Shown here piece after piece: positions 6,431 through 12,795 of a stretch of DNA of 19,295 nt. How positions within the stretch are numbered: position 1 is the first letter of the stretch; the number at the start of each line of letters is the position of its first letter. This DNA is from Haloferacaceae archaeon. GTDB taxonomy: Archaea > Halobacteriota > Halobacteria > Halobacteriales > Haloferacaceae. The notes under the pieces are model-generated. The model had not been told where the DNA came from, ran no database searches, and was given only the letters and a program-made list of their open reading frames with translations. The position numbers and the translations under genes were made by a program. Location: NCBI GenBank assembly GCA_018609965.1, contig JAHENP010000195.1:1-19295 (forward strand), given 5' to 3'.

Positions 6431-8166
6431 AGCCCCAGGAACGACCGCAGGCGGTCGTCGTCCCACGTGTTGACCACGTCGCCCGGCTCCGCCCACCCAC
6501 GGCGAGCGGTCCGGACGCCGTAGCGCACGTTGTCCAGCTCCGGCGGGGAGTGTGCGTCCGTGTCGACGGCGACGGGTGCGCCCGCCTCGACGGCCGCACG
6601 CACCGCCTCCCCGTGGAGATCCAGCCGCGCGGGGTTGGCGTTCACCTCTAAGGCGGTGTTGGCGGCGGCGGTCGCCTCCGCCAGCCGTTGGAAGTCGACG
6701 GACAGCCCGGCACGCTCGTTGATCAGTCGGCCGGTCGGGTGACCGAGCACGTCCACCGCGGGGTGTTCGACCGCGCCGACGAGTCGGCCGGTCGCCTCCC
6801 CCTGCCCGAGCGTCGAGTGCGGGGAGGCGACCACCACGTCGAGTTCCGCGAGCAGGTCGTCGTCGGTCGTCACGTCGCCGTCGCTGTCGACGTTCGCCTC
6901 CACGCCGTGGTACACTGCGATGTCGGCGTCCGCGGCGACATCTTCGACGGCCGCGATCTGGTCGCGGAGTTCGTCCTCCGAGAGCCCAACGTTGCCGAAC
7001 ACCCCCGGACCGGCCGCGTGGTCCGTCACGCAGTGGTAGTCGTACCCCGCCGCGGCCGCGGCCTCGACCATCTCGCGGATCGTGTTCGCGCCGTCCGACC
7101 ACTCCGTGTGGGTGTGAAGGTCGCCGCGCACGTCGCCGACGGTGACCAACTCGGGCAACTCGCCGTCGTCTGCGGCGTCGATCTCGCCGGTCCCCTCCCG
7201 CAACTCCGGCGGGAACGCCGGCAGCCCGAGTGCGTCGTACACCCCCGCTTCGGTGCGGCCGGCGACGCGGTCGCCGACGCGTTGGTCCGTCTCGCTGGCC
7301 ACGTCGGACACGTCGAACACACCGTACTCGTTGAGCTTCAGCCCGCGGTCGATTGCGCGGTTGCGCAACACGACGTTGTGGTCCATCGACCCCGTGAAGT
7401 ACTGGAGCGCGGCGCCGAACTCGTCGGGCACGACCACCCGGAGATCGACACGGACGCCGTCGACACGCACACTCGCCTTCTGGTCGCCCGCCTCGATCAC
7501 GTCGTCGACCGCCTCCCACGCCCGGAACTGGTCGATCACGCTCGGCCCGTCGGCGCTCGCGGCCAGGACATCGACATCCCCGACCGTGTCGCGCCACCGC
7601 CGGATCGAGCCGGCGGTCTCGGCCCGGTCGACCGCCTCGTGTGCGCGGAGGTGTGTGAGCAACGACTCCGCGACTGGCCGGGCGTCACCCAGCCGGGTGC
7701 GCTCGGCCGCCTCGCGGGCGAACGCGACGTTCTCCGCGATGTTTTCTTCCGTCGTCGGACCGAACCCGTGGACTTCCTGAATCTCCCCTGCCTCCGCGGC
7801 CGCCTCCAGATCCGCGAGCGTCTCGACACCCAACTCCTCGTACAGTGTCCCGACGGTCTTCGGGCCGACGCCCTCGACCCGCGTGAGCGTCTCGATGTCG
7901 GCCGGCAACTCCGCGCGTAGTTCCGCTAACTCCTCGATCTCGCCGGTGTCGACGTACTCGACAATCTTCGCGGCGATGGCGTCACCGACCCGGTCGATCT
8001 CGGCGACCGCGTCGGGGCCGTCGGCGGCCAACCCCTCGATCGCGCCGGGGTACTCCCGGACGTTCTCGGCCGCGCGGCGGTAGGCGCTGGGTTTGTACTC
8101 GACACCTGTCGCCTCCAAGCGGTCGGCAAACTCCGCCAGCAGTCCCGCGATCTCGTCGTTGCGCAT
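6427..8166 (-). CDS. polX: DNA polymerase/3'-5' exonuclease PolX
   Basis: A 579-aa PolX of the usual bacterial/archaeal length. The N-terminus (from about 10) is the 8-kDa-like and helix-hairpin-helix region, with VEGVGPKTVGTLYEELGV near 95. The nucleotidyltransferase site is GSIRRW followed by VGDVDVLA, with Asp197, Asp199 and Asp241 (VRVDLRVV) as the metal-binding triad. From about 348 a PHP phosphoesterase domain carries HTHTEWSDG, VTDHA, GVEANV, SPHS, GHPTGR, NANP and DTDAH, so both activities look intact. The family fills short gaps and trims 3' ends in base-excision repair. The ATG directly follows the TAG of the DUF5788 gene, and its stop overlaps the Mut7-C start: a three-gene operon. 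Confidence 0.95.
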   Translation of the reverse strand: MRNDEIAGLLAEFADRLEATGVEYKPSAYRRAAENVREYPGAIEGLAADGPDAVAEIDRVGDAIAAKIVEYVDTGEIEELAELRAELPADIETLTRVEGVGPKTVGTLYEELGVETLADLEAAAEAGEIQEVHGFGPTTEENIAENVAFAREAAERTRLGDARPVAESLLTHLRAHEAVDRAETAGSIRRWRDTVGDVDVLAASADGPSVIDQFRAWEAVDDVIEAGDQKASVRVDGVRVDLRVVVPDEFGAALQYFTGSMDHNVVLRNRAIDRGLKLNEYGVFDVSDVASETDQRVGDRVAGRTEAGVYDALGLPAFPPELREGTGEIDAADDGELPELVTVGDVRGDLHTHTEWSDGANTIREMVEAAAAAGYDYHCVTDHAAGPGVFGNVGLSEDELRDQIAAVEDVAADADIAVYHGVEANVDSDGDVTTDDDLLAELDVVVASPHSTLGQGEATGRLVGAVEHPAVDVLGHPTGRLINERAGLSVDFQRLAEATAAANTALEVNANPARLDLHGEAVRAAVEAGAPVAVDTDAHSPPELDNVRYGVRTARRGWAEPGDVVNTWDDDRLRSFLGL

Positions 8167-8604
8167 CTACCGTCCCCCCCGGCCGTCGTCGTCGTCCCGG
8201 CCCAGTGCCTGTTGGAGAAACGACACCCACCGTTGTTGGTCGGCGCGTTCCTGGCGTTGCGCCTCCGCCTCCAAGTCGACCGGTCGGAGCTGTTCGAGCG
8301 CGTTCAGCGCGCGGTCGATCCCGACGATCCCCTCGACTAACTCCTCGCCGTGCTCGAAGGACACCTCGCCGTCCTCGATCTGTTCCAGCCGTTCCTGTCG
8401 TTCTCGCCGGAGATTCCGTTTCGCGCGGTCCACCCGGTCGCGCTCTCCCGACGGGATCGTCTCGCGGCGTTTGATCTCGAAGACGAACTCCTGGAGGTCG
8501 ATCCGCTCACCCTGCACCTCGATCGCCTCCGGGAGCCTGACGCCGACCGTCGCGGCGTCACGCTGTGCGCGTTCGAGCAACTGTTTGCGCTGGTACTCCC
8601 GCAC
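8167..8604 (-). CDS. DUF5788 family protein
   Basis: A 145-aa soluble, charged, mostly helical protein starting VREYQRKQLLERAQRDAATV. Blocks VQGERIDLQEFVFEIKR, IVGIDRALNALEQL and a C-terminal QQALGRDDDD match my recollection of the haloarchaeal DUF5788 family, whose function is unknown. GTG 8604 is chosen because family similarity starts there and a TATA-like gaatacga lies 26 bp upstream; the frame is open further but only as a shadow of the ATPase fragment. The stop codon abuts the polX ATG, and this co-transcription with polX and a Mut7-C nuclease suggests a link to nucleic-acid maintenance, which is inference. Confidence 0.82.
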   Translation of the reverse strand: MREYQRKQLLERAQRDAATVGVRLPEAIEVQGERIDLQEFVFEIKRRETIPSGERDRVDRAKRNLRRERQERLEQIEDGEVSFEHGEELVEGIVGIDRALNALEQLRPVDLEAEAQRQERADQQRWVSFLQQALGRDDDDGRGGR

Positions 8605-8625
8605 GAGCGGTTGTTGGGGGCGGGT

Positions 8626-8633
8626 CGTATTCG
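8626..8633 (-). promoter_or_regulatory. Possible promoter of DUF5788-polX-Mut7-C operon
   Basis: On the minus strand gaatacga is centred about 26 bp upstream of GTG 8604. It is a weak TATA box, but no better one is seen in the 92-bp gap to the ATPase fragment. Confidence 0.4.
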
Positions 8634-8696
8634 TTCCTTCGGCGCGGACGGCAGGTGGGTCGCCGACGCGAGTGACGGCCGAGTCGTCGACGCGGG

Positions 8697-9802
8697 CTAC
8701 CGAAGTGTCGCGAGTGCCTCCGGAGTCGAGACGAGCCGGAGGTCGTCCCGATCCGTGGCCGCCTCCCGGAGACTCTGACGGAACCCACTCCGGGCGAACA
8801 GACAGTACTCCGTCTCGTCGCGGGGCGGCCATCGGATCTCCGCGGCGTCGTCTTCGAGCCGTTGTAACACGTCGTAGCCGACCGGGCTGTTGGTGAACTT
8901 GCACTCGCCGACGACGAGCGTCGACTGTGTCGTGAGCCCGACCATGTCCACCTTGCGTTCCTGATACCACCAACTCCCGATCCGGTCGAAGGTGTAGTCG
9001 TCGTACAGTTCCCGTGTCGCTCGGCGGCACAGCTCCTCGAACGTCGGACTCGCGAAGTCGGGTAGGTGTGGTTCGACGAGCCGTTCGTAGGCGTCGGCAC
9101 CGACCCGGTCGTACCGGTCGCCGTGGCCGTAGACGAACCGGAACCAGAACCGGAACAACGCGTCTTGGAGTTCGTACCGACCGCGACGGGAGTTGACTGG
9201 GTCCTCGGTCACCGGCACCCGACGGCGGACGATCTCCAGGTCCTGGAGCGTCTTCAGGTAGTTGCTGATCTGGTCGGCACCGATCCCGGCGGTCTGTGCG
9301 ATCTCGTTGGGTGTCGTCTCGCCGGCCGCGATCGCCCGCAGCACCGCGAAGTAACGGTTCGGCTCTGCGAGTTCCGTCCGGAGGACGTACTCCGGCTCGT
9401 CGTGGAGGAACCCACGCTTCGACAGGACGGCCTCGCGGACGTTCGCCGCCAGCGAACGGCCGTCGTCGACCGCCTGGAGGTAGTGGGGTGTGCCGCCGAA
9501 GATCGCCCACGCGAACACCTGTTCGTCAGGGTCGTAAGCCGGGAGCAGCTGAGAGACGGCGTCGAACGGGAGTTCACCGAGCCGGAGTCGCGTGTCGAAC
9601 CGGCCGTGGAGCGGACTCCCGCCGGACATCACTTTCTCCTTCATCATGCTGATCGACGAGCCGATCAACACGAGCGTCCCGGCGGTGTCGTCCAGCTCGT
9701 GGTCCCACAGCCGTTGGACGACCGACGGGAGACTCTCGTCGGCCTCGATCAGAAACGGGAACCCGTCGAGAACGACCACCGCGTCCCGTTCGAGCAGGTA
9801 CC
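8697..9802 (-). pseudogene. Archaeal ATPase with DUF234 domain, C-terminal fragment
   Basis: About 368 codons remain after the insertion, resuming YLLERDAVVVLDGFPFLI, which carries Walker B (VVVLDGFP). Next come the sensor strand TLVLIGSSISMMKEKV, a helix-turn-helix region (TPNEIAQTAGIGADQISNYL) and a C-terminal DUF234-type domain with KVDMVG...LVVGECKFT, the D...ExK pattern of PD-(D/E)XK nuclease folds. This is the archaeal ATPase/DUF234 group, often encoded in mobile or defence-related regions. The N-terminal Walker A piece is at 11385-11501, on the far side of a TnpB element, so the protein cannot be made whole. A GTG at 9779 could still start a truncated product without Walker A. Seen: split gene. 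Inferred: loss of ATPase function. Confidence 0.88.
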
Positions 9803-9866
9803 GTGAACTACCCCACCCTACTCGCTCACGGCTGACGCCGTTCGCTCCTTGAGGGTGGGGCTTCCT
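9803..9866 (-). ncRNA. Right-end hairpin, putative omega-RNA (reRNA/sotRNA) scaffold
   Basis: AGGGTGGGG (9852-9860) and CCCCACCCT (9811-9819) form a perfect 9-bp stem enclosing a second, interrupted stem built from gctcacggc and gccgttcgc. TnpB proteins of this superfamily use an RNA from the element's right end whose guide is the adjoining flank. Here the flank would be the ATPase coding strand, reading GGTACCTGCTCGAACGGG from 9802 down. The tnpB stop codon lies inside the stem, so the RNA would overlap the coding sequence, as reported for haloarchaeal tnpB transcripts. Transcription itself is not visible. Confidence 0.65.
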
Positions 9867-11077
9867 GTTTCCACGACACGCTTTCCATCCACAACATCGG
9901 ATGCACCCGATGGGGTGAACAGAGGGAGCGCAGTCTCCACAGGCGTCTCTTCGGACTGTCCCAGTCCTAGCTTCTCAAACCCACGAGACAAAATGTTGAG
10001 CGCAGCGTTTCCGTCTCTATCCATCTCGAACCCACAGGCAGGACACGAGTGTTCACGCACCCACAACGGTTTGTCCGAGCTGACACCACACGACGCACAC
10101 TCTTTGGTCGTCCCCCCAGGCTCGACTTCGACAAAGTGCGTGCCCTCTCGCTTGCACTTGTATTCGAGCAGTGTGGTGAACGTATCCCACGCTGCCGAAG
10201 CCGTATTCTGACTGTTTCCAGCCGACTCCAGCATCGACTTCACGTTCAAATCCTCGACAGCCACCACGTCGTACTCAGTGGCGTAGTAATTCGAGAGTTT
10301 GTGCAGGAAATCGTGGCGTTTCCGCCTGAGTTGCTGGTGACACTCGGCCACTCTCAGCCGTTGCTTCTCCCAGTTGTTCGAGCCGTGTTGTTTCCGCGAG
10401 AGTGACCGTTGTTCACGCTGGAGACGTTCTCGTTCGCCTTGGAGGTCAAGTGAGCCGACTGCACGCCCGTCCGTGTCGTGAGCGTACTTGAGAATGCCCA
10501 CATCAATCCCGACACAGCGGTCTGGATTCTCTGGTTTCGGTGGCTCTTGTTTGCCCTCGACAGCAAAGGAAGCGTACCACTCACCAGTTCGTTCCTTCTT
10601 GAGACAGACCTCTTTGACGGTGACATCCTCAGGAATTTCGCGGTGGTAACTGATTGGAATGTCTGCGAGTTTCGAGAGTGACAGCACAGTCTGGCCGTTC
10701 TTCTTGTCGAACTCGAAGCCAGACTGCACGTAGGTGAAGCTCCTGAACTCGCTGGGTGCTTTCCAGTTGAGACTCCCGACATTGTACCCGTTCTGTTTGA
10801 GTTGTGAGAGGCTCTTGATGTTATCTTCGATTCGCATCACAGTAGCTTGTGCGACTGTCGAGTACAGGTCGGTAAGCTCGTTCCACCAGTCTTTGAGGTT
10901 GGGTAGTTGGTCGCGGACTTGACGCACTCGTTGATTGAGCGTTCCTGCTGAGTCGGAGATTTGCTCGAACTCGGTGAGTGCGTGGTTGTACAGTTGCCGA
11001 CAGGTATCACGGTGATAGTCCAGCGTCTCTCGCTGGGATGCAGTCGGGTGGAGGCGATACCTGTAGGCGTAGTGCAT
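9818..11077 (-). CDS. tnpB: TnpB, RNA-guided nuclease of IS1341-type element
   Basis: A 419-aa TnpB. The N-terminal helix-turn-helix/OrfB domain starts MHYAYRYRLHPTASQ. The RuvC-like nuclease has its full acidic triad: Asp192 (GIDVG), Glu275 (VAVEDLNV) and Asp355 (DRDGNAALNI). The zinc finger uses Cys327/Cys330 (CASC) and Cys345/Cys348 (CPAC). Length and motifs are complete, so it is probably active. TnpB family members cut DNA guided by an RNA from the element's right end, helping the element persist. The start lies 4 bases after the DUF2080 stop, so the two genes are likely co-transcribed. Its C-terminal residues are encoded by the right-end hairpin. Confidence 0.95.
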   Translation of the reverse strand: MHYAYRYRLHPTASQRETLDYHRDTCRQLYNHALTEFEQISDSAGTLNQRVRQVRDQLPNLKDWWNELTDLYSTVAQATVMRIEDNIKSLSQLKQNGYNVGSLNWKAPSEFRSFTYVQSGFEFDKKNGQTVLSLSKLADIPISYHREIPEDVTVKEVCLKKERTGEWYASFAVEGKQEPPKPENPDRCVGIDVGILKYAHDTDGRAVGSLDLQGERERLQREQRSLSRKQHGSNNWEKQRLRVAECHQQLRRKRHDFLHKLSNYYATEYDVVAVEDLNVKSMLESAGNSQNTASAAWDTFTTLLEYKCKREGTHFVEVEPGGTTKECASCGVSSDKPLWVREHSCPACGFEMDRDGNAALNILSRGFEKLGLGQSEETPVETALPLFTPSGASDVVDGKRVVETGSPTLKERTASAVSE

Positions 11078-11081
11078 GGTG

Positions 11082-11222
11082 CTACTCGTCGGGTTCGGTG
11101 GTTCGGACGAGTTTCACGTCTGCGCCACGCCATCGTTTCGGGACGAGGACGTGAGCGCCGTTGCCGGTGGCTTTGGCTGTCCCGTCGATGACTTCGTGGC
11201 CTTCGATTTCGTGTCTATCCAT
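11082..11222 (-). CDS. DUF2080 family transposon-encoded small protein
   Basis: A 46-aa protein starting MDRHEIEGHEVIDGTAKATG and ending RTTEPDE, too short for a default ORF search. Its middle (GAHVLVPKRWRGADVKLVR) is the pattern of the DUF2080 proteins encoded just upstream of tnpB in haloarchaeal IS1341-type elements. The strand pattern looks like an AbrB/SpoVT-type fold, which would suggest DNA binding or autoregulation; that is inference. ATG 11222 lies about 23 bp from a clear TATA box. It is followed after 4 bases by tnpB. Confidence 0.88.
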   Translation of the reverse strand: MDRHEIEGHEVIDGTAKATGNGAHVLVPKRWRGADVKLVRTTEPDE

Positions 11223-11241
11223 CACCAGAGTTTAGACAATG

Positions 11242-11247
11242 TATAAA
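11242..11247 (-). promoter_or_regulatory. TATA box of the DUF2080-tnpB operon
   Basis: Forward tataaa (minus strand TTTATA) lies inside an AT-rich stretch, 20-26 bp before ATG 11222. The spacing fits a leaderless or nearly leaderless transcript. Confidence 0.65.
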
Positions 11248-11316
11248 CATAAACGTTTTGATTAGTTGGCCTGTGGGGCTGCAACAGAACTGTGAATGCA
11301 AGATGATGACGGCGGT

Positions 11317-11367
11317 GTATCCCCTCCCTACTCGCTCCCTTAGGGTCGCTCGTTGAGGAAGGGGGCT
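11317..11367 (-). repeat. Second right-end-like hairpin of IS1341 type
   Basis: CCCCTCCCTACTCGCTC (11321-11337) pairs with forward AGGAAGGGG (11356-11364) with one mismatch. Its design matches the true right end at 9803-9866 word for word in places: CCCTACTCGCTC, CGCTC, TTGAGG and GGGGCTT recur in the same order and orientation, with a shorter inner loop. It lies at the wrong side of tnpB to be this element's right end, so it may be a remnant of an earlier element or a solo scaffold. Confidence 0.6.
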
Positions 11368-11384
11368 TACCGCCTGCTTACGGC

Positions 11385-11501
11385 TAACTCCGTCTTTCCG
11401 ACCCGGCGCCGTCCCCAGACGGTGATCAACGACGGTTCGTCGGCGGTGTACCGCGACTGGAGCGTGTCGAGTTCCGTCTCCCGGTCGACGAACGAGATCA
11501 T
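11385..11501 (-). pseudogene. Archaeal ATPase (DUF234 type), N-terminal fragment
   Basis: From ATG 11501 the frame reads MISFVDRETELDTLQSRYTA and then LITVWGRRRVGKTEL. This is the start of an archaeal ATPase, with the diagnostic Walker A GRRRVGKT. Similarity stops at residue 39; five more codons (AVSRR) and a TAA at 11367 come from inserted DNA. The rest of the gene resumes at 9802. Between Walker A and Walker B these ATPases normally have about 55-60 residues, of which most are missing, so excision of the insert alone would not restore the gene. Confidence 0.88.
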
Positions 11502-11553
11502 CGGACGCAGGTAGTCGACCGGAGCACAAGAAGCCACCGCGAGATGGTACGTC

Positions 11554-11598
11554 AGAATAGGGTAACTGAGAATAGGGTAACTCAGATTACCCTATTCT
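11554..11598. promoter_or_regulatory. Cluster of three AGAATAGGGTAA boxes, likely operator
   Basis: AGAATAGGGTAACT occurs at 11554-11567 and again at 11569-11582, 15 bp apart. An inverted copy (minus strand AGAATAGGGTAATCT) covers 11584-11598, so the second and third form a 12-bp perfect inverted repeat around a 6-bp centre. A weaker half (attacc) follows at 11601-11606. It lies 53-97 bp upstream of the ATPase start, where a promoter/operator is expected. The arrangement suggests cooperative binding of a dimeric regulator, perhaps the ATPase's own HTH; that is inference. Confidence 0.6.
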
Positions 11599-11687
11599 CG
11601 ATTACCTTATGCCGCGTTCGCCACCACACCGAGTAGTGGAGGTTGTCTCGACATCGTGTGACCTCGTGGGACTGTGCCAGAGCCGGG

Positions 11688-11709
11688 TTCGACGGGATTA
11701 CAGCCATCT
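11688..11709. repeat. Imperfect direct repeat, left copy
   Basis: The sequence ttcgacgggattacagcc (continuing catct) resembles ttcagcggggttacagcc (continuing acct) near 12622-12643, with four differences over 22 positions. The two copies bracket the zinc-finger and GIY-YIG genes. Whether they are ends of an insertion or chance is unclear. Confidence 0.35.
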
Positions 11710-11726
11710 CCGTTGCTAGCGAAAAA

Positions 11727-11879
11727 TCACTCATCTGACTCATACGCTTCTGCGTAGCCGTTTTCCCAATTCCGAACACAGAAACGATTACAGTGTGGAC
11801 AGACGTAATATTTATCCCAATCAAACACCTCTTCGCAGTTACAACACTGTTTTCGTCGGTCATCCCATGGCGAGGGCAT
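11727..11879 (-). CDS. Small zinc-finger protein (50 aa)
   Basis: The reading frame starts MPSPWDDRRKQCCNCEEVFD and ends EAYESDE. Two CxxC knuckles (Cys12/Cys13 to Cys15, and Cys27/Cys30 in VCPHCNRFC) form a compact zinc-ribbon-like site, and Trp, Tyr and acidic residues are typical of haloarchaeal zinc-finger microproteins. A TATA-like acttatattgc on the minus strand at about 11903-11914 puts the transcript start about 4 bases before the ATG, which strongly supports a real gene. Function is unknown; such proteins are often regulators or binding adaptors. It lies in the AT-richer accessory stretch upstream of the broken ATPase, on the same strand. Confidence 0.75.
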   Translation of the reverse strand: MPSPWDDRRKQCCNCEEVFDWDKYYVCPHCNRFCVRNWENGYAEAYESDE

Positions 11880-11902
11880 TCTTTTCGTCACGATGATAGC
11901 TC

Positions 11903-11914
11903 TGCAATATAAGT
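11903..11914 (-). promoter_or_regulatory. TATA-like promoter of small zinc-finger gene
   Basis: Forward tgcaatataagt (minus strand acttatattgca) is centred about 29 bp upstream of ATG 11879 and is one of the clearest TATA boxes in the window. Confidence 0.65.
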
Positions 11915-12112
11915 CCTTGGCTCATATCAACGGCGCTACCGACATCCAGGGATTAAATTCACAGACTCTTGTGATGTTGTAATAAGGAAGAACTGGCCGT
12001 TCTCCGACACGCTGGGGTGTGGTCGTGGGAGATCACGCTGTTCACCACTTGTCGGCGGCTCGCCCGGTGTCGACAGCAGCGAGGGGGAATGTCAACGGGG
12101 ATGTGCTCGACA
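11915..12112. other. Intergenic stretch without recognised genes
   Basis: Between the divergent zinc-finger and GIY-YIG promoters I see no supported coding frame or RNA. Open frames here translate to basic, cysteine-rich sequence unlike halophilic proteins. AT-rich words (attaaattcac, gttgtaataagg) occur at 11952-11989. Confidence 0.5.
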
Positions 12113-12124
12113 GTTTTAGTTATC
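12113..12124 (+). promoter_or_regulatory. TATA-like promoter of GIY-YIG gene
   Basis: The AT-rich run gttttagttatc is centred about 30 bp before GTG 12150, consistent with near-leaderless initiation. Confidence 0.5.
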
Positions 12125-12149
12125 TGCAGCATTAAACACTGGGCAAACA

Positions 12150-12515
12150 GTGAGCAACGAGCCGACTCGCGCCGGGAAGAACGTATACGTAATCGAACAC
12201 GAGCACGAGTACATCAAGATCGGCGTATCGAACAATCCGAAAGAGCGCGTAGACCAGCTCCAGACAGCGTCCCCGTACGAACTGTGTGTTCTCGGTGAGA
12301 TTCACACCAACGAGCCATTTACCGTAGAGTCACATCTTCACGAAAAGTACAGTCACCGGAAGAAGCGTGGTGAATGGTACCAGCTTACTACGGGGGAGCG
12401 CGGCCGTTTGCTCGTATTGTGTGATATGGAGGGACAGGCTGTTGACCGACGGTACACCCGTCAGGCAGACGAACGGCGAGAACTGATACTAACAATGCAG
12501 GGGTTGGTCGGATGA
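12150..12515 (+). CDS. GIY-YIG superfamily protein, T5orf172/MUG113-like
   Basis: A 121-aa protein. VYVIEHEHEYIKIGVSNNPK with Tyr13 and IKIG (22-25), then ERVDQLQTASPYEL with Arg33, and VESHLHEKYSHRKKRGEWYQ with Glu60 match the short GIY-YIG variants known as T5orf172/MUG113 domains, often found in phages and mobile regions. The catalytic-type Tyr, Arg and Glu are visible, so nuclease activity is possible but not proven. The last part (about 85-121) is charged and helical. Start is GTG 12150; the stop overlaps the next ATG by 4 bp (ATGA). Codon use is less GC-biased than the core genes, suggesting transfer. Confidence 0.8.
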   Translation: MSNEPTRAGKNVYVIEHEHEYIKIGVSNNPKERVDQLQTASPYELCVLGEIHTNEPFTVESHLHEKYSHRKKRGEWYQLTTGERGRLLVLCDMEGQAVDRRYTRQADERRELILTMQGLVG

Positions 12516-12703
12516 AGACCTGGTCGTGTGTTCACTCGGACGGTGAGATGCGAGTCGCCTCTGAAACAGACTCACCTCAGTCACGACCGAAACAAGTCTA
12601 TGTGGTTTCATCAGAATCGGATTCAGCGGGGTTACAGCCACCTACCAGTCTCCCGGGCCTACGAGAGGGGTTGTCGTTGAGCAGCCAGCAGTCGCGAAGC
12701 TGA
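12512..12703 (+). CDS. Hypothetical 63-aa ORF overlapping GIY-YIG gene
   Basis: The ATG overlaps the GIY-YIG stop in an ATGA junction, the usual sign of translational coupling. The product, starting MKTWSCVHSDGEMRVASETD, is serine-rich with no recognisable motif, membrane segment or cysteine pairs. It is less acidic than typical haloarchaeal proteins and spans the right copy of the imperfect direct repeat, so it may be a chance frame. I do not recognise it. Confidence 0.3.
   Translation: MKTWSCVHSDGEMRVASETDSPQSRPKQVYVVSSESDSAGLQPPTSLPGLREGLSLSSQQSRS
12622..12643. repeat. Imperfect direct repeat, right copy
   Basis: Partner of the copy at 11688-11709; the shared core is ttacagcca flanked by cggg and ct. 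Same orientation, about 930 bp apart. Confidence 0.35.
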
Positions 12704-12795
12704 GAGCGACCCTATCCGCGAGACAGGGTGATGCCGGTCGACGAACACCTCGCCTCGCGTGTCGATCAGACGCGAGGGTCATCGGGCCGCCGTGG

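Larger units (their letters stand above)
9803..11384 (-). mobile_element. IS1341-type (IS200/IS605 superfamily) DUF2080-TnpB element
   Basis: The element interrupts the DUF234 ATPase and carries a promoter, a DUF2080 gene and tnpB, but no tyrosine (Y1) transposase, so its movement would need TnpA supplied from elsewhere. The right boundary is set at 9803, where the hairpin end (minus strand ...GGGGTAGTTCAC) meets recognisable ATPase codons. The left boundary lies between 11366 and 11384, after the last ATPase-like residues (GKTEL), and is uncertain. Base composition is visibly more AT-rich than its neighbours. About 50 ATPase codons are missing at the junction, so a deletion went with or followed the insertion. 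Confidence 0.85.

Noticed and set aside
6688..7920. 410-codon frame antisense to polX
   Set aside because: PolX has complete domain motifs on the other strand; the antisense product has none.
8605..9510. Long N-terminal extension of the DUF5788 protein
   Set aside because: It reads through the ATPase fragment in another frame, and family similarity starts at GTG 8604.
11310..11450. 10-bp direct repeat CGGCGGTGTA at 11310-11319 and 11441-11450
   Set aside because: Length is near chance level for GC-rich DNA, and it fits neither clear target duplication nor the element ends.
11215..11529. 104-codon frame at the left end of the TnpB element
   Set aside because: Another frame over the same DNA encodes the ATPase Walker A fragment; this frame has no motif.
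11672..11712. tRNA-like fragment (gggttcgac resembling a T-loop)
   Set aside because: The stem halves around the loop do not pair and no acceptor or anticodon arm is found nearby.
11582..11863. 93-codon frame antisense to or shifted against the zinc-finger gene
   Set aside because: The zinc-finger frame has paired CxxC motifs and a well-placed promoter; this one has neither and covers the operator boxes.
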